NCBI GenBank assembly: GCA_039000515.1
Contig: JBCFYV010000001.1
Span: 56,529,372 to 56,593,371 of the forward strand
Origin: Timema cristinae
Taxonomy: Eukaryota > Arthropoda > Insecta > Phasmatodea > Timematidae
Reading direction: 5' to 3'
DNA length: 64,000 nucleotides
Within the stretch, counting starts at the first letter, position 1, and the number at the start of each line of letters is the position of its first letter. Positions 36,901 to 53,688 of the stretch are shown here, in pieces. The position numbers and the translations under genes were made by a program. Under the pieces are notes generated by a model. It was not told the origin of the DNA. It did not search any database and saw only the letters and a program-made list of their open reading frames with translations.

Positions 36901-39900
36901 GTTTTATACGCTTTGACCTCTGCACTAATTACGCTAGTGGTTTCGGAGATTGGAAAAGTTATATTTAAAGGAAGTATAGCTGCATACTCATGGAAAATCA
37001 TTTTGGAAAAAACACCCTCAGTACACCCGACCTATATTCGAAACTTTATCCCCCCCTGTCATCGGAAGTTAAATATACTGCGAAAGTAGCGCCTTACACC
37101 ATACGCCCACCGAAGTGGATGGCATTTTTGTTAAATAGATGAAGTAAAAATACCCAAATTTTTGCCTTATGATTGATTCATAGAGCCTCTTTAAAGAGAA
37201 AATATTAACCTAAATGTGTGTAACTGAAAATATTTTATTCCTTTATGAGAACAAATAATGCATGTAGGCATTGATAATAATCTGAGAAAAAACCATATGC
37301 GACATAAAGAAAAGTCCGTTAAAGAACGTATTGTATAATGTAAGTACAAATATATTAAGATTGTATTTGGGCTACGCCATATGATTACAGTATTCAATCA
37401 TTTAGAGGTATCTTTCATCTTAAAAATATGTAAGAAATTACATGAATATTTACATTCTCCCTTTTTAAAAACAAAGTCTAGTTTTTGTGGCTCTAAATAT
37501 TAATGTAGTTTTTAACCAAACACATAGCCTCACAGCAGCTCATCCTTTGAGTTTTAAATTTTAAGCTCCAGTAGTGACATTCTCAAAAGTGAATACTTAC
37601 AGTTAATAAAAACTAGGTGTTATTATGTTGTTAGAGAAATATATTATTTAAATATTGCTTGCAATGGTAGATGATCGAACATACTTGAACTATTATATTT
37701 TAAACATTGTTCTATAAACAACAAAACGTTGGCACTAATTTAAACGTTGTAAAAAAACAACTTAAGCAAGTCGTTAATTGACAACTTTACTTGAAAATAT
37801 GCTTTATTATGTATAGTAAAAGAATGATACGGAAACACACAATGATTAAAATATTTCATCCTAAAATTACCTACGCGTTTGTTTATTTTAGGGGAGGAGG
37901 GTTCTGTTTTTGTTTAAGTTTTTTACTCGAGGTTTGGGCAACTCAAAAATACATCCCCTTTAATTCTAATCAACCGCTCACGCACTTACTCGTAGCATGT
38001 GCAAATATGTAAATTAGTCTAGGGGATAGACTTCTGAGGTCATAAACGAAAACGTTGGAGGGTAATACCTCCGGTAAAAACCCTGATATATGTAGCCTAT
38101 ATGTTTTAGAAGAAGAAAAGCCGTTGAAGTCTTTGACTGTCAGATTACTTCAAATGTGACAGGAAAGTAAAAGAGAAAGAAAGTAATGTCATTGCTTGAA
38201 CCACCCCAAATCTTTATTCCCCTTTCCGAACCAGACTACTTCAGAGCGAAGATTGCGAGGCGCGCATCGCCCATCGAGAACGAAATCTGATAAAGAGGCC
38301 GGACTGGACAGGGAGGAAACTAGTTTTACATTCGTTGTGGGTAAGGTAAAGTAGGTCTGGGCTCTTCCAAGAGGGGGACAAAAGGTATTAGATTGAGGCA
38401 TCACCTCCAAAAACCCCGAGGGGGGCTCAAAAGAGAGAACTTCGGAGGACTCTAGTCATCAGACTACAGCGGCAGGAAAATTCTATTTACCGAATCCCCA
38501 AAAGACAAATTGGGACTATTGTTGGGAAATAAATGTTATGTATGTGAAATCGCACGAAATATTCCATATGCGATGAACACACACATCATAAGTGAAACAT
38601 TTTAATTGAATTATTTATTTGAGGTATTTAAAGTAAACATTCTGAACCAACTAATTATTTCAGCACATGATCATTTTTATATGGGCGAGAACGAAAGGGC
38701 CTAACAATTTTGCCGGGAAAGGTAATTTAACATAATTTACAGAGCTCTTTTGCATGCATCAATCGACATGGACCGACTGTTGCCTTCCGTAGGAAGATGT
38801 GATACGGATCTTATCGTTCAAGAAGAATCCATCGACCCCTGCTGGACTTTAACCCACAAACACCGGGTCCTGAGATGAGCACTTTACCCCAAGAGCACAG
38901 AGGTCAACATTGGGCGAATCAAACATAATATGTCTAATTCTTGTGTGTGAATTTAGTGTGTCTAAGCCTGGGAGTCAAACCAGAACCAGAACCTTTAACA
39001 GAAATTAACAGTTATTTAAGGAACCAGAACCGTAACAGGAACTCTAAAAACCAGTTTCTTACGAACCAGAATCATATCTTTTTAGGTTCATAAATGTTCT
39101 TATCGATTGTTAAAGAGTCTAAATATGTATAACTATTTTTATATTTACATTTGTTGCCCTTCTTTCTTCAACCTATAGCCATGCTGCCATTTGTGTTTTT
39201 ACTCTCTTTTGCTGAAAAAGAGAACTGATTTAGAGCAAAAATTACATAATTATGTATTTGTTGTGTTTTAATTGTGAACTTTGAGGCTTACAGATTTTTG
39301 GTAAGTGTGTAGGCCTTGCCCTTTTATCCTCCTTTCGATATTTAAATTAATATCACAGTTTGGTGCAATTTTTCAAATGTTTAGTTTTATTTTGAAATAA
39401 TTAGTTTTCCCTTCTTTTTATCCCCCCCTCAAGATTAGTTGTCAAGTAATTTTTTTATTTTTTATTTAAATAACTTTTATTACACTGTATTTTTTTTAAA
39501 TACTATAACTACGAATTGTATAATGAAAGTATGACTATTAATTACATAGAAGAATTTGAAAGAATCGTAATTATAACTAGAAATTAGCATATTAAGATCC
39601 AAAGATAACTGGAACATTTATTTACTATACAACCGGATTCAGAAAGGAATATTAAAATGCTCGTTTTGAGAATCTGAACAAGATCTAGAACCAATCAATA
39701 TGTCGGATGACTCCCTGGTTATAAGGCTGTTATTTCCTGATTGAATAATATACTGTGACAAACACAAGTAGAATATTTTTCAATTATCATGAATGTAACA
39801 TTTAGTGAAATAGAACATAAAAATAGCAGCATTTATGATAATATGAGCCAAAGAGTAAATCTCGCAATTGACATTAGTAATGAGGTTAGGGTTTGAATTC

Positions 39901-42488
39901 CGGTTAAGTGTGCTGAAGGTATGTTTTCCTAAATGGTTTGCCATTTCCCTAAAAATTCTACCTTCTTTATCTCTTTTCCACTAGCGTGATTATTAATGTA
40001 TGCGGAAAACCCTTATGGACAATAAGACACGGCGAAAAAAAAGAGTTGTTTTGATAAAATAATGGACATACTGCATAGTTCTATATAGTTTTGTATTGTT
40101 TTATCTTCCCATCATGTGATAATCCCAACATAGATTCAAATTATATCAATATATCAAAGTATATCAGATCATGTTGACCACACAACCGACGATCTTGTCC
40201 ATGCCCAAGTATTTTCTTTAACGTGTTTGTACATATATGTAAGTAAATCATAATTTGTACCTACGTTTCTTAGTAATATTTCATACACACATACGATGCC
40301 CATGATGAATATTTCAGAACTGTTGAGATAAGTACGTAAAGAAAATTAAACCAAACATTTCTATTGAAGCAAAAAAATCTACTATGTGAGCCTTCAAACG
40401 AGCTATACCGACCGAGCGGCCGTGATCGTTAGCGATGGTAGCGCACACATTTGTGGATAGTGTGTGCCATATGGTCAGCACAACGAGTCCTTCAGCCATT
40501 AATCTCAGTTTTTTTAACCAAAACTGCGACGTATTTATTCGAGTAGCTCCTCATTTGTCCTCAAGACGCTGAGTTTGTTCTAGAACATTTTGTAAGTGCT
40601 GGGGATCGAACCCAGGATCTTTGTATTTGTAGCCAGGAACCCCGACCACTCGACCAGAGATTATTTTGTAAACAGATTTTGATTTTTTTAGTTACAAGAC
40701 TATTTATCACTTAACTCACGATACCTATCGTCCTACCTTAATCGATGAGGGCGGTTTTCTCAAAATTGGTTTCTAATCTCCCTCTGTGAAATGCGGTTAA
40801 ACTTCATCTAAATATAGCCTTCCTAATATCTAAAACCATTATCATAGCTAGTACATAAGCGTATAGCCCAAACGGGTAGTTATACGTGGTGCTAAAAAAA
40901 AAGAAAAAATTAAATAGAGCATGCTATAATAAAATTATAGTTATTATACTACTATAACGCCACATGGCTAAATCACTTACTGACAATGTTTACCCACTTC
41001 CAGATGAGCTAGAAACTTTAAATTTGGCAAACTTATAGCTACTAGCCTGTAAAATTCTAAAAATCTAAAAAAAAAAATTTTTAACCCCCGAAAAAAACTC
41101 AAAATGGCGATGCAACTTTAAGGTCGGTGCGGACCTTTCTTTGAAGGTCTTTTGTGGCTAAACGGTAAGACCTATTATTATTATTATTATTATTATTTTA
41201 TTATTATTATTACCGTGTCTTACTACCCGTTCGGGTTATACGCACTTACGCTAATGTGTAATGGTAGGATAATTGTGATATGAAATGGAGGACCTACAGT
41301 TTAACGTGGAATCCGAACCACGGTGGAGGCCTGGCATTCCCCACATTCACAAGTTGTCTTGTCAGGGGTGAAGGAAGGGTTGTAAGACCTATCAAAAAAG
41401 GCTCTGGAATTACATTAGTTTACATCCACTTTTCAAGAAAACTCACTAGTGGTTAGGGGGCGTAGCCCCTAACGAGCAAAGCGAGTGTATTATTATAAAG
41501 AGCAATAAAACAGCCTATAAAATTAAAAACATATTAATTCAATTCAATTATAGTCCTAAATATTAAGCCCATGGGAGGTGTAATTATTTCATTTTATTAC
41601 ATACAATATAAAAATGACTGCCTCCACAATAAAATGGTCATCGTTCCTGTCTACAGATCCATAGATCCCGGGTTCGATACCTGACGTTTCCAGATCTTTA
41701 TGTGATACACAGTTGGTCTGGAACGGGGTCAACTCATCCTCGTGAGGATATATGAGTATCTACTTTTAACGAAAAAGTAGCGGTTCCAGTCTAGAAAACT
41801 GATATTAGCGGTCAGAGGGGTCGTTGTGCTGAATACTGTCAACTTTTATTCGAATAAGTTAGTACTATCAACACCAACAGACGGCAGCCACTGGTTCGAT
41901 TTCGAGGTGACGCCATGGAGTTGTTTTTAACATTTAAAAATACACAAATAGAGTTGTGATCAACAATACCTAACAGAAGTCACAAATTAAAACTTATAGG
42001 CCCTCATAAGAAGGACACTGTTCGTACCCCCCCTCAGAACTTAAGGTTAATGGGTTTTTACTAAAATAATTAATTAATTAATTAATGAGATTGATTTTTA
42101 CTTAAATTAATGAATGTCATCAAACCGTTTAGAAAGTGGCCAAGAGCGCTTTTAAATGTGATGCCTACTCTTTCGCGCTCTATGAATTGTTTACCAAAAA
42201 CCTAAGATGTCTGTTCTCATATCAATGATGACTGTTCCCAGTGGATAGTCTGCTAGAAGAACATTGCATCACGATAATTTAACAGTAATTTATCTAAATT
42301 CAATCACAGAAACTTATAGCATTATATTAATAAGTTAAAAGATTATAATAAAATGATAAAAACATATTTTTTCACCTGCAAATCCCATCAAAATACAAAG
42401 AGACACAAACTCAAGTTTTACAGAATTTGATAAGCGACTTGGAATTCCATTGAACTACCAAATTGCTTTCAGTGTTGTCTCTTTAACG

Positions 42489-42519
<31 letters not shown>

Positions 42520-45500
42520 AAAAAACAAACTAAACTAAAATGAAATAATTAATTACGGACACTTTGTCAACCGCATACTCTAGCCCCCTCCCCTCTTATA
42601 TTGAGCTGTATAGCTAGTTTTCATTCTCTCACAAATAAAGACGAAAGTGTCATTCAGGAACGATATGAAGAATGTCTTAGTGTTTGTGAAATGTATGTAA
42701 TAGCCATGCTGAGAAAAAACCAACACGTCATGTGTCCAAATACAACGGAAACCAGCTGGTGGCACCAATAATTGAATCGTGTTTCGAATCGCTAATGTCT
42801 TTAGAGAACGAAACTTTTCAAGGTCGAGAGAAAAACAAGGTTCAAAATTTACATTACCAAATAGGTTCTTTGGATTCTCTTCAGACTCTGCCTGACATAA
42901 GTTTAAGTAGACAAGTTTAAAAGAAAATATTCTGGACAGTTAAATTAACTGGGTAGTAAGAAGAACATCGAAAAATATATAACTATTTACAATGTAGAGC
43001 TATAAAATTTAATTTCAACACCAAAAGTTGTCATTGGGAGTGTTCTGTTTGGCGCCAAATTACTTAGGTTAATTTATTTTAATGTAGCTTCTGGAAGTTA
43101 TGTTGTCAATAAAACTACTATCTGATGGTACATAATTTAAATATGGTGACTTGAGTGTACAAAGGGTATTTCCATTTTACCATATGACAGAAATAATAGT
43201 TACATAAACTAATTTAATATAGGAATACGTCAAGCTATCTGTCAAATCACCAGTTGTCCCTATTAGTATATAGTATCAGTGCTGATGAAATTAATATTAT
43301 AATAATCAAAATACTAAGCCGATAGCATTTATAAAATTTCTACCAATATTTAAAAATTATCCTTGGATTTAATTTTTAAGCTTATTATTATACATTTAAT
43401 ATATGAAAATATGATAGGCTATTAATTTTTTTTTTAAGTTAAATAACGACACGATTAGGGAGATAATTTCAGCTATGTTAATTTTACCGCGTGAATAATA
43501 AATATGATCAAAATTCGTTAAATTGTGTTTTGCTCGTATGGGTTTTTAAATATCTAACTTAATTTTCAAATTTAGTTTTCTTGTAATAGATATATTTTGA
43601 CATGTGTATGTAGAGCAACGCATTTTGTTCATTTTTTAATGTTATAATAAAGAGATATGTTTATTAAATTGCTGGCACCCCTGTATTAGTTAAATTGTAT
43701 CATATAAACAAAATATTTAAGTAAATTTAAGAGATGGCCAAATGTCAATTGATTCAAATTTAAATTAGGGTTTAAAATAATTCTATGTCCTAAGAGTTAT
43801 TGTGTACACTATTTTACAAGATGGATTCCAATTTAAATCCTTCAATTTAATAAGTTAGACGACTTTATATATGATTTTGTTTAATGTGTATAATGATGTT
43901 TTGTTTTTAGTTTAATTACCTTAACACTTAATTTTGGTCGATAGTACATTATCTACTGAGCAAAAGATACCAGTTTCGACTTTGCTAAGAGAAAAAGATA
44001 TGAGTTTCCAGCCTCATGACTGAGTGCAGTGCATTCTATATATGGATTAGTTTGAGAATCGTATGTTGATATGTGAACTTCAATGAATTTTCTGTTCTTT
44101 GTATATTAGGTTATGTACACAACTAATAATGAAACATTGTATTTTTACACCTTGAATAAGTTCAGGTGGGATGTAATAGAAAGTAGGCCTACTACCTGTT
44201 TGCTCAGGTTATATGCTTAGTACATTAATTACGCTAGTGAAATATTTATGTTTAAGATATAATTTTAGAGGAAACTTATTCGCATTTGCATGTATAAAGA
44301 GTCGTAAGCCATCTAGGGAAAACAACTAGGGTGGCCGGGCAGCAAATATTTGTATCGGGCGGGATCGGGTGGGCATTACAAAATCACACTCGGGCACGGG
44401 AAGATTCGGGAGGGTATTTCATTTTGCAAACAACTTTGTCACAGACCTATAAAATTTCAAGTTAAAACAGTCACATTTGATTTTGAAAAATAATTAAAAT
44501 GGTTAGTTTATGCTCAATAATGTATAGTTAGTACTAGAGCAAATTTCACTTTTCTTTGTGGAAGTTCTGTTGGAGCATAACCAGTACCTCTACATCTTCT
44601 TCGAGCAATCGTTCCCTTCGTCTAGTACACACATTTAATAAATAGTACCCATTAATTTTATAGCACATTTTATCATTTATTATTTACATAACTGTAAATA
44701 AATAATAAAAAAATTGAAAGGATACAGCTTGCATGAAACTTGAAACATACATAAATCGAAATTGAAAACGTGTTTACTTGGAGTAAAATGGCAATCTCTT
44801 ATTTATTGTTCAATTGATGCGTACTTTTCTATTTATATCCTAACAAATCTGGCTAGTAAAAATAAATTAAATAAATGTAAAGAAAACTAATTTAAATTAA
44901 GTTTTCGCAAGCGTAGGTCCTAAAATCTCAATGTGAAAATGTTAAGTTTGTTATGTTGTTGCCATTGACAGGAAAGATTCAATCGTAGGATTCTTGAGTT
45001 CGCTATGTTGTAGACTTGTAACATGTGAGAAACGTTATCATAGTTTTGTTGAAAGCAAATATGATAATTTACGAATTAATAAAAATAATATTGACCTTTG
45101 TTTAATAATAGTTGAATTGAAATAATTAAACTATGAATATCAGTTAAACATTATTTTTTTCAAAGTTCGAATTAGAGGTTGGTGCATATTTACTTAGCAA
45201 GTACTTGATATGCCCGATCGAAATACGGGCATAAAAAATACTCGACCGACATTACGGGTTTTTTATATGCACGATTTATTGCCCGACCACCCCTAAAACA
45301 ACCCACCAATAATACACTCTGCCGGGATTTGAACCTACTCTCCCCATCACTGGTAAGCCAGTCTAACACGATAGTGATGATATAGGTAGAACGTACAACC
45401 AGTGATCTGAGTAATATTAGATTAATTCTAGCCTAAAAATTAATCATAAAAACTGAAAATAGATAACCTTAATCACGTTCCATTCCATTCCACCGTAGGT

Positions 45501-48500
45501 GCAGAACGTAACCGTTAATTGACACAACCATTTTTTTATAATTAACACATTTTCTAATAAAATACAAACACAATTTTATCGCTACTAAATATGGGCAAAC
45601 CCTTATCTTGAACATGCGGCGAATATTATTTGGAAAATGTCCATGCTCTGGTTATCTTAATAATTTATATTTACATAATTATAATAAGAAAAATATCCAA
45701 TCAAGATATTTTTCCAAGATTAGCAAACTACTTTTTTTCTTTACCAATACGACTTTTTGACATGTCAACGAAACATTAATCACTTTATAACGATGTCAAC
45801 TGGAAGTTTCTCAACTCGCCCACCAGGAGGCAGCGGCACGCAACTAACATGGGTGTAATTGCGCATGCGCACATATTTTAAAGAACAAAGATAGGGGGGA
45901 GGAGATATTACACAAGCCTAAGTCGAACACACCCATCCAAAACTACACGGATCAAAAGTCTGAGCCTTTAAAATGATCACCATAGTAAATTAGAAGGCAA
46001 ACAAAAGACCACAGTCCCACTGAGACCATTAGGATCGTTGGAAACGTCTGTTTTATTGTGAAACCACGTGATTTAAGGAGGGAGGGGTGACAGAACTTTC
46101 CAAGACTTAAGGTCCTCAATTTGGCACCATTTATCAAATAAAATGTTTATAGCTGTTAAAATAAAACTTCAAGTTGTTATTATTATTATTTTTAACTAAT
46201 TTGTCTTTTTACTATTAAAATTTTGTGATATACTAGCGTACATAAAAAACACACACATATAATATAAATATATACACACGTATATAACGCGTATATATAT
46301 TATATGATACGCATCTGTATATATATATATATATATATGTTTACATATATGTATATATAGGTATATACGAGTATATACATATACATGCCTACATATACAT
46401 ATATACATTAACATATATGTCTACATATGTGTTTATATGTACATAAATATGTAAACATGTATGTAGACATACATGTTAACGTATATATGTATATGTTAAG
46501 ATGTATGTCTATATATATATATATATAAAACATACACACTTGTACATAACTTGTAGGGGAAAGTAGTGTAGCCTCGGATATTTAAGGCATTGTAATTTAT
46601 TTATATTAATCGAAAATGAGACAAATGACATGTCAAAATAAAGTTTAGAGATTTATTGAAATATCAACTTTATTATTATAGCTTACAGAAATATTTTTTT
46701 CTATCTCATGAATAAAAATGTCTAATTCAACCGTTTAAAAATACTGTCGAGTAGTAACGGGTGTAATACAATATTTCAAGGTTTTAATCAATTTCGTACA
46801 CTAGTACTCTCCTATGGTCCTTACATAATTTCTCACTAGCATCAATTTTGTAAATATTTAAATAGAAGAACTTAATTCTGTGTTGGCACATTCTCGTAGG
46901 CTCACCCTTGGCTAAAGTCACACTTTATACAATCTTTCTCAAAGCTTTCTATACACTATGATACATACTGATTTATCTTAAACTTGGTTTTTCTGAAGTT
47001 GTGCCTAGGCTATGTTAATTAAATTTTTGGGTTATTTGTTGTAGTGTAATTAATATTTATGCATTTTATGCTAATTTATAATAGGATTTCTTCATTTTCA
47101 TGGATTGTCTTTCTTAAAGTTGAATTTTGTATGAAGATGATATCAGTATCTCACTCTGAGCATCACAACTTCGTCAAACATTTAACCTTCGCTCAGCAGC
47201 TAAAGACAATGGTGACACTTTTGTGATTATTGTGTGGAAATTTCTGTTGAAAGACCTGATGACTGTGTCGTATTTAATTTTGAAAGCTGTCCAATAATAT
47301 TAACTGATGAGAGTGGTGCCGTTGAAGCTGACTGGGATTGTTGAAGTTTGTGTCTGTGGGGTTGTGGTTATAGACGTTAACGGATTTGGAGACACAGAAG
47401 TTAAGGTTTTTTGAGATCCTAAAGTTGATTGTGAATTTGCATGTTCAGAATTAGATGGGAATGAAGTTATAGGAGCTTCTGGTCGTAGTTTTCCTTGTAC
47501 ACTTTTCAGCAGCCTTGAGACTTTATATATAAAGTCAGGAATGTCTAGTCCTTTGGATGGCAAATAGTCCAAGACAGTGATTATATGTGGATTATGTGGA
47601 TGTATTCTTGTGTATTCAAAATCCTTTTTTTTGGCTATATCCATTCGGCAAATCCTGGTAAAAGCATAGCTCACTAAACCAAATAGATCATAATCTGTTA
47701 TCCGTCAAAAATTGTTCTGTCGCAACCTGAGAGCACAAGCTTTATCGTAGGAATTTTCTAAGGGCTTCATAACGATCTTGTCGAGTGGTTGCAGTTTGTG
47801 CTTGCCATATAGGGGAAAACTCGGCATGGGGATAGTGTTTTGATGTGAAAATAAAATCACATCAAGCTCATTGTGGCTGCAATGGCCATTAAAAAATAAG
47901 AAGCACAAGCTCATATTCATTCAAGTGAATCCACTTGACAAATTATTGAAACCACCAAAGAGAAAAATCACAAGTTTTTCATAAATTAGTTTGAGCTACA
48001 AACAAACTTCCTGGGTTCACCAATCATGATACAGTCTACTCCTGGATCAAACACACTTAAACAAATTTTAAATGGTAGTTTACTCCAAAACCTATTTTTG
48101 AAAAAGATCTTCGAAACCATAACACATAATATGAAAAAGTTTGAGCGATTGTGTCATACCATTTATTTGATGTGAAAATATAAAATAGTGTAAACATCTA
48201 GATTCATTTCATAGAGTGCACAGGATCCTTCACGGACCCTAGGTTGGTAGCCTCTGGTCTAAGGCATCACTATAACAGTATACGGGGTTGCCGGTGACTG
48301 ACAGGTTGAAGTTAGAATCGCAGCCGGCTTCATTTGAGGTAGTTTTACACATTTTACTCATCACTTTGGTTTTAGTATCCTCTCTCCACAATGATTGTGG
48401 TGCCTTCTTCCCTGACCAATAAATAATCAGTTTTTTTTATCTCTTTTTACCGAGGCTTAGCACCAAATTTTTCCCCATTTATTTGAGGTATTTAAGGTAA

Positions 48501-51500
48501 ACTTTCTGAACCGACTGATATTATCAGCACACGACTTGTAAACTAACTTAAATCTAGAAGAGACAAAACATCTATTCTCTAGCCGTTAATTCATCCCTGT
48601 GGCAGGGGAAACCCACCTTTCGCCAATGATAAATTTTTCAGCCATGCCAGAAATAGAACCATGGACCCTTAACTAGGTAGGAAAACACGCTACCAACTGA
48701 GCAAAGGTGTCTGAATGATTAATACCAGTTCGAGTTATACGTAATGGGTGGGGATGAATAAGGTAAAATTTAGAGAGAAAAGTACCTGAGTTTATGCTGA
48801 GAGAGAGTGGGAAAACTATTTAGAAGGAAAAAAATCACAGAAAAAACTGGGCCGGGATTCTAGTCTCAACCTCCCCATCTCCACCAAACCAGACTAAACT
48901 AGCCTGACAGTCAGACCACGTGCACATCGGCACGGGTTTAAACCGTTAGTGATCTTGCTGTCCTAATTAATAATCTTTCAATTTAACAGGTGAAAATAAA
49001 TTAGTTCGTATGGTATGGTTGAAAACGAAACTTATTTATTTGTTGTTGTAGTAGTGAAACAATACATTTTTGGCCAAAATAATTAAAATATTGCTTCAAT
49101 AAATGTGTTTAGTATAATTTTCTAAAGTTCTTTAATATTTACCATGATCATATATAGTGGTATTTGAACAGAAAGCTTTTTAAATTAAGATGTCATGTTC
49201 AAACTTCGCGATATTAAATAATTGTTTGGATAACTACACGTCGAAATTTAAATTTACGTATATAATAAAGTAGAGCTTTATTTATTTTGACCTAATACGT
49301 TTCATTATGAAAGCTATAAACATATTTTCCATAGCTAGCATTACTATCCATCCCACCTTAATTCATGTTATTTTGTATTGATAAACGCAACAAGGGCTGA
49401 TTAAACTACTCTGAGGTGTATGACGTTTCTCATCCTTTGAGATATCGGGTGCGTAGTGTACATGTACATACCTGTGAGAGTGAAAATTAACGACAACCAT
49501 AAACTCTAGATTTGCAGGCATCTACATATTGTTTCTTCCGATGCTAAATCACTTATCACAGAATATATAATCAACCACGCCCAAAAGCGTAGCGACAAAA
49601 CATTTGTATTCGTGCCTAGCTGGTCTGAAAAAAACTAACATTAATAATCGTAAAAAGATTAAAATAATAAACTATCATTTCCATCCGGCCCCAACGGCGT
49701 ATCATGGCATGTTGAGACCATTTTTCAAAATGATTGGTTTGTTAATAATAATTAACCATGGTCGCACTACGCTTATTACGAGCAAGTGATTGCCTTTGTT
49801 CGTCGCGTGGAAATGTTCGGGAGAGGAGAGGAGAGGGTTGGAGTGAGGTTAGCGCAAGTGACTCACGGCCAGTGACAAATCAGTCGCGGGCGTAACGGCG
49901 GTACATTCGCATCCCGATAAAAATAAGGAACTTGTATTAAAATGTCTTTACTTCCTTGACAGGTAAAAGCGACAATCTTTGGCGGCGAAATGGCGAGGAG
50001 GGTAGCTTAGAGGAGATGCACCCATATTGACGTGGAGGGAGTAAGATAAAAACCAAGTGGTAAAACCTCTCCAGGCACCTAGTTGAGATTATACTTCCCA
50101 GTCTAATGCAAAACCTGACACCCTAGATTACGTGACAACATACGAGTTATATTTTATATATAATAATATATATATTTCTTACCACTAATCCAGTGCGGAT
50201 TTAAAATTTTTGCGCCCTCCCTCCTCTTTTTTTTTTTAAGGGCTTTAGTAAGTTTTGGTGAAAATAGGTTTTTGGGGGAGGGGGTGAAAGTTAGTATTCA
50301 AGAAAAGATTTCTACGAAAGATAATCAGGCATGTACTGTACATGACCTACAGTAGCTTGAGTTAACATTATAAAGAAGGGGAGACTGACCTCAGTTACAA
50401 AACGATTGCAAAGTACAGTTAAGTTTATTTAAAAATAAATACTGTCGTTAAACCTAAACTTGAAATATTCCGATAATGTCAGTCAATCATTTTTAAACGT
50501 AATTAATAAAAACAATATTAAAGTAAAAATAAAAATAATGTTATCCAGAAAGTGCCGCCCCCTAAAGTCGCCTCCCTTAGGCCCGTGCCTAGTGGGCCTT
50601 CAGTGTAAAGTACTAATCATATACTCATCATCTGACCAACGTATTCCTACACTAATGTATACCTTAGTGGTGTGTTTCAGCCTCCTGATTAATACATATT
50701 ATCGAAAAATTGTTTGAACGGTCTGCTAAATTTATTTTTTCCTCTATGTACCTATTTAGAATTTAGATATATACCATATTTATGTATTGTAAAAAATCTT
50801 ATTTAATATTATAGTGTTGAAAATTAGTATCAATGTGTCTTATTAGCTCAAGCTATTTTATAACTCGTGAAATTCGTTTTATTAAAAATAACAAAATAAT
50901 TATAAAACTGCTAAATGGAATATAGGTATTTAAATCATAGCACATCTGGTTGGATAGCTTTCCGTCTTTATCAATTATTATGTTGTTCTTTTCTGATATA
51001 GAAGGACCAGGTTTAATCCCAGACTAGTGAACAAAGATTGGTTTTCTATAGGCCTACCTAACCCTGGAAAATGTGATAAATGATAATACTCTTCTCACAT
51101 TTTTCGCCTGAAGTCAAACGTGCATTTACCGGTGTTGATAAAGGAAACATACTTAGAATGTTTAAAAATTGATGTATGCAGCTATAATTTAATTAACCTA
51201 CTTAAAAAATATTGGCATTGTGTTGTTGAAGATAAGTGTATAACAAACACATTGGGGGTTTTTCTTTGAAAAAAAAGTTAGTAAAAAACAATGATTTAAA
51301 ATAATAAATATACAAAAACTACTGATAACAAATTAAGTTGCATAATGTTTGTTAAATATTCCTTCGAATTTTGTAATATGAAAACACCAGATTTAAAGCA
51401 ACTATAAGAAAAACCGTACTAAAAGTATGTTGAATAACGTCAATAAAATCTAATTCATAAAGAATACCCTCCAAAAAGATAAAATGCCGAGATCCAGACA

Positions 51501-53639
51501 AAAAAATATTAAAAAAGCATTATTATTTAATGGTTTGAAATCAGGATAAACTAATAAGAATCAGATCTCATTTCAATTTCAAGTTATTAGCATTTAGCTT
51601 TGGCAAACGAGCGAGACAGAGAAAAGAGATTCCAAACGCTTAATTATAGCCATGCTCTAAACCAGTTGTTGCAAACTTTTTTTCTCTTTCAAATAACACA
51701 CAAAAGGGTTTTTTCCCTATTTTTTTAAATAGCATAGTCGTCAAGTTTACTTTTCATTTGTGCATAGCAAATCCATTTTCTTCTTAACAACACTGTACAC
51801 TTCTAAGCTTGTTAAAAACTTGTTGAATACCCAAAGAGACCTTTGGTCTCATTCTTTCTTTATTCTATTTATTTATTTTAGTTTTTTTTTTTTTTTGCTC
51901 GTAATTCTTCTTTTTTCCCCCTCCCTTCCTTTCTACTCTCCTCATCGAAGCACACATCCATACATATAGTGAGATTATGTAAAGTAACAGAGTTAGACCC
52001 TTGTATATGTATCACATAGTTCAGACCAGCCCCCGCTACGTGTTTGTCCCCCCAAGGGATTTTTTTTTTAAGAGAGGACAGCTGAAGAGGGGGGTAGAGG
52101 GGCAAGATTGGTCGGACATGGCGACTGGCATGCTAACGAGGGATTCGGTGCTCAACGGGTCCAACAGGTTTTTTTTAAGGGGTCAAGAGAAATAAAAGGG
52201 GGAGAGGAAGACGAAACGAACAGTTGGATCGATCTAAAATATATAGTTATGTTCCACTTAACTCACTCAGGACATTCCAAATGTTGACACCCCATTCTAT
52301 AGCGTCACGTGAGTTAGAATTTACCACTTTGTTTTTGTAGCCCTGCGTCTTAATACCCAACCGGGATATCCGCATATTAACATTAATAAGTTGGGAATGG
52401 GATGGTAAAATTAGATCTAATGTGTCTGTATTTTTGTGGACAGAGTAGTAAGCAATCTAGGGAAAACTATCCCTAGTACGCCCGAATGGATTCAAACTCT
52501 GATCGCCTCATCACCAGCAGTCCAGTGTAGCCTATAATTCACGGTGTCATTTGAACGCGTGGATTTTTTTTTTGCCTGAACTCTAAGGGATAGTAAAAGG
52601 AAGTGTATATTTTGAAAAAAGTTTTATTTTATTTTAAAACTATAAAAAAAATTGAGTATTTTCATTTAAAAAAGATAAATAAATTAAATTATTTAATGCT
52701 TCTTTGATGCAGCCAAACCAACTACCAGTACTTACCATTTAAATATTAAAATGAAACAGTGTAGTTTAGTTTACTTGTCTAAAAAAATTAAATAAATTAT
52801 AGACTGTATCTGTCAATTATTTGTATGTATAAAAACATTATTTTGGGATTCATTAATAGGCTACTAAAATAATGTTACGGTAATATTCTAGATATCAATT
52901 TGAACAATAATTTAAAATGTTGGTACTTTCTTGAAGTCCTTAATTTGTACAAACACCAAAATTTAACAGGAGTTGGCCGTATTACACCATGTAAACATGT
53001 AATTTACCATAAGAACCATCCCAATAATAGCCTTGACGTATCACACTATCTTGTCAGTTAAAAAATTCCAAATTAGCTAATATTTATTTTGCCCCATCCA
53101 TCAAATAATTCAAATAATCAATTATTAATAAAACTATAAAAACACTTACGAACGAGACACATTGAACACAAACTTTGGACAACTTTATACTTGATATTAG
53201 TAAAAATTTATTTCTTCTTCCTTTCCATACAAGATTGTAATCCAACAACCGCTTAAATTGTTAAACTTTAAGCAATAGCACTCTTAAACTTATGCAGGTT
53301 GTAATTTATAAGTACGGTACTCCCCTTTCTTAGATATGTCTGCTGTCACTCAATGATAAATACATCTTACTAATCTCATAGCCTAAAAAGTAAGATGAAA
53401 AAACCCTACTAGATTTGACAATAATCGCTCTTAATTAGTGCTTAGAGCTAAGTGTTCATTAATGGTATCATCCCCTTGGTAGATATAATATACATCCTAA
53501 CCTCGCATAAATTCTTGGGAAGAGGGAGAATTTTATTTTCGAAATAAAATAGTTTCAGAAAGAAGTGAATGAAATGCAATTATAAAATATTTTTATAAAA
53601 AGTTAAAACCCTTAAGAACCGATAATAACCTTTATTAAT

Positions 53640-53688
<49 letters not shown>
